5,748 bases of DNA from an uncultured Lachnospiraceae bacterium (GTDB lineage Bacteria; Bacillota; Clostridia; Lachnospirales; Lachnospiraceae), in NCBI GenBank assembly GCA_946566415.1, contig CAMNWW010000157.1, forward strand, positions 1-5,748, in the 5' to 3' direction. Within the stretch, counting starts at the first letter, position 1; the number at the start of each line of letters is the position of its first letter. Below the pieces are notes generated by a model. The model ran no database searches. It was not told where the DNA came from and saw only the letters and a list, made by a program, of their open reading frames with translations. Shown one piece after another: positions 5,211-5,748 of this stretch. Made by a program: the position numbers and the translations under genes.

Positions 5211-5748
5211 ATGAACGGACATGAAAAGATAAAAGAAAGATCAGAAAGGATGCTGACGGATGCTTTGATCACTTTGATGAAGGAAAAGGATTATTCGCAG
5301 ATCACAGTTTCTGAGATCGCAAAGCGGGCGGATATTTCTAGAAGAACATTTTACCGTCTCTACGAGAACAAAGAGGATATGCTCTACAGCCATTTTTCAG
5401 AATTATGCCGGCTGTATAAGAGTGAATGCACAGAGCTGGAAAACTATGATATCCGCAGGATTGCCCAGGAGTACTTCGGGTTCTGGCACAGGCAGAAGGA
5501 TTTCCTGCTGCTTCTTTACAGGAACCGGCTGGACGCTGTTATGTACTATGGGATTTATGACGCGGCTTCCGAGATCGTCCGATACCGTATTCAAAATAGG
5601 GCAAAGAAGGATCCGGAGCTGGAATTTTTTATCCGCTATACTGTCGGAGGATTCGGGAATCTGCTTTTTCAGTGGATTATAGACGGGATGGAGGAAGAAC
5701 CGGAAGAGTATGCCGGCTTGGTCGGCGAATCTATTCTGAAATATATTC
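5211..5748 (+). CDS. TetR-family transcriptional regulator (cut by right edge)
   Basis: At least 179 residues read in frame from the ATG at 5211 with no stop before the window ends. The N-terminal DNA-binding domain is clear: a first helix (about 7-25), then ITVSEIAKRADISRRTFYRL (31-50) forming the helix-turn-helix, followed by YENKEDML (51-58), the typical TetR transition. The C-terminal region (FWHRQKDFLLLLYRN, 91-105; YTVGGFGNLLFQWI, 143-156) resembles the ligand domain of DhaS-like TetR proteins. It probably lacks only a few residues. The start is supported by a purine-rich AGGAGAGGG at 5194-5202, eight bases before the ATG at its nearest edge. It is divergent from the flavodoxin gene across a 141-base gap and probably represses that gene and itself. 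The inducer is unknown. Confidence 0.9.
   Translation, partial: MNGHEKIKERSERMLTDALITLMKEKDYSQITVSEIAKRADISRRTFYRLYENKEDMLYSHFSELCRLYKSECTELENYDIRRIAQEYFGFWHRQKDFLLLLYRNRLDAVMYYGIYDAASEIVRYRIQNRAKKDPELEFFIRYTVGGFGNLLFQWIIDGMEEEPEEYAGLVGESILKYI

Noticed and set aside
5070..5222. 51-residue N-terminal extension of the flavodoxin gene
   Set aside because: It would cover the promoter and overlap the start of tetR. The flavodoxin fold begins exactly at the inner Met, which has a ribosome site.
5422..5682. 86-codon plus-strand open frame
   Set aside because: It overlaps the tetR gene in another frame. The tetR frame has a complete helix-turn-helix and stays open to the window end.

Overview
The window looks like a piece of a Firmicutes chromosome, most likely an anaerobic gut member of the Lachnospiraceae (Clostridium cluster XIVa). 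The evidence is moderate GC, purine-rich Shine-Dalgarno sites of the AGGAGG type, clostridial-style promoters, and an oxygen-sensitive ferredoxin-dependent 2-oxoacid oxidoreductase. The placement is inferred from style and gene content, not from a marker gene.

Left part (1-2550, + strand): a tight operon. It holds the C-terminal end of iorA (cut by the left edge), iorB, and a phenylacetate-CoA ligase-type gene (paaK). It ends at a strong hairpin that can terminate transcription from both sides. IorAB interconverts aryl-2-oxoacids (indolepyruvate, phenylpyruvate, hydroxyphenylpyruvate) with arylacetyl-CoA, and the ligase interconverts arylacetyl-CoA with free arylacetate. Together they form a short pathway between aromatic amino acid skeletons and arylacetic acids.

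Middle part (2551-3865): a convergent metal-dependent amidohydrolase (- strand) has a near-consensus promoter about 220 bases upstream of its start codon. The intervening leader contains no credible gene but is dense in hairpins, including two mutually exclusive pairings around a GC-rich core. It is either a structured 5' leader RNA or a dispersed palindromic element. This is the least explained part of the window.

Right part (3866-5748): a NUDIX hydrolase of the ADP-ribose pyrophosphatase type (+) is convergent with a flavodoxin-domain protein (-). The flavodoxin gene is divergent from a TetR-family regulator (+) that runs off the right edge. The flavodoxin and tetR promoters overlap around a small palindrome, which suggests local autoregulation.

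Most of the gene content is familiar metabolism and housekeeping. I saw no mobile element genes, CRISPR array, tRNA or rRNA, defence system or phage gene. The best candidate for something undescribed is the structured leader at about 3452-3671.
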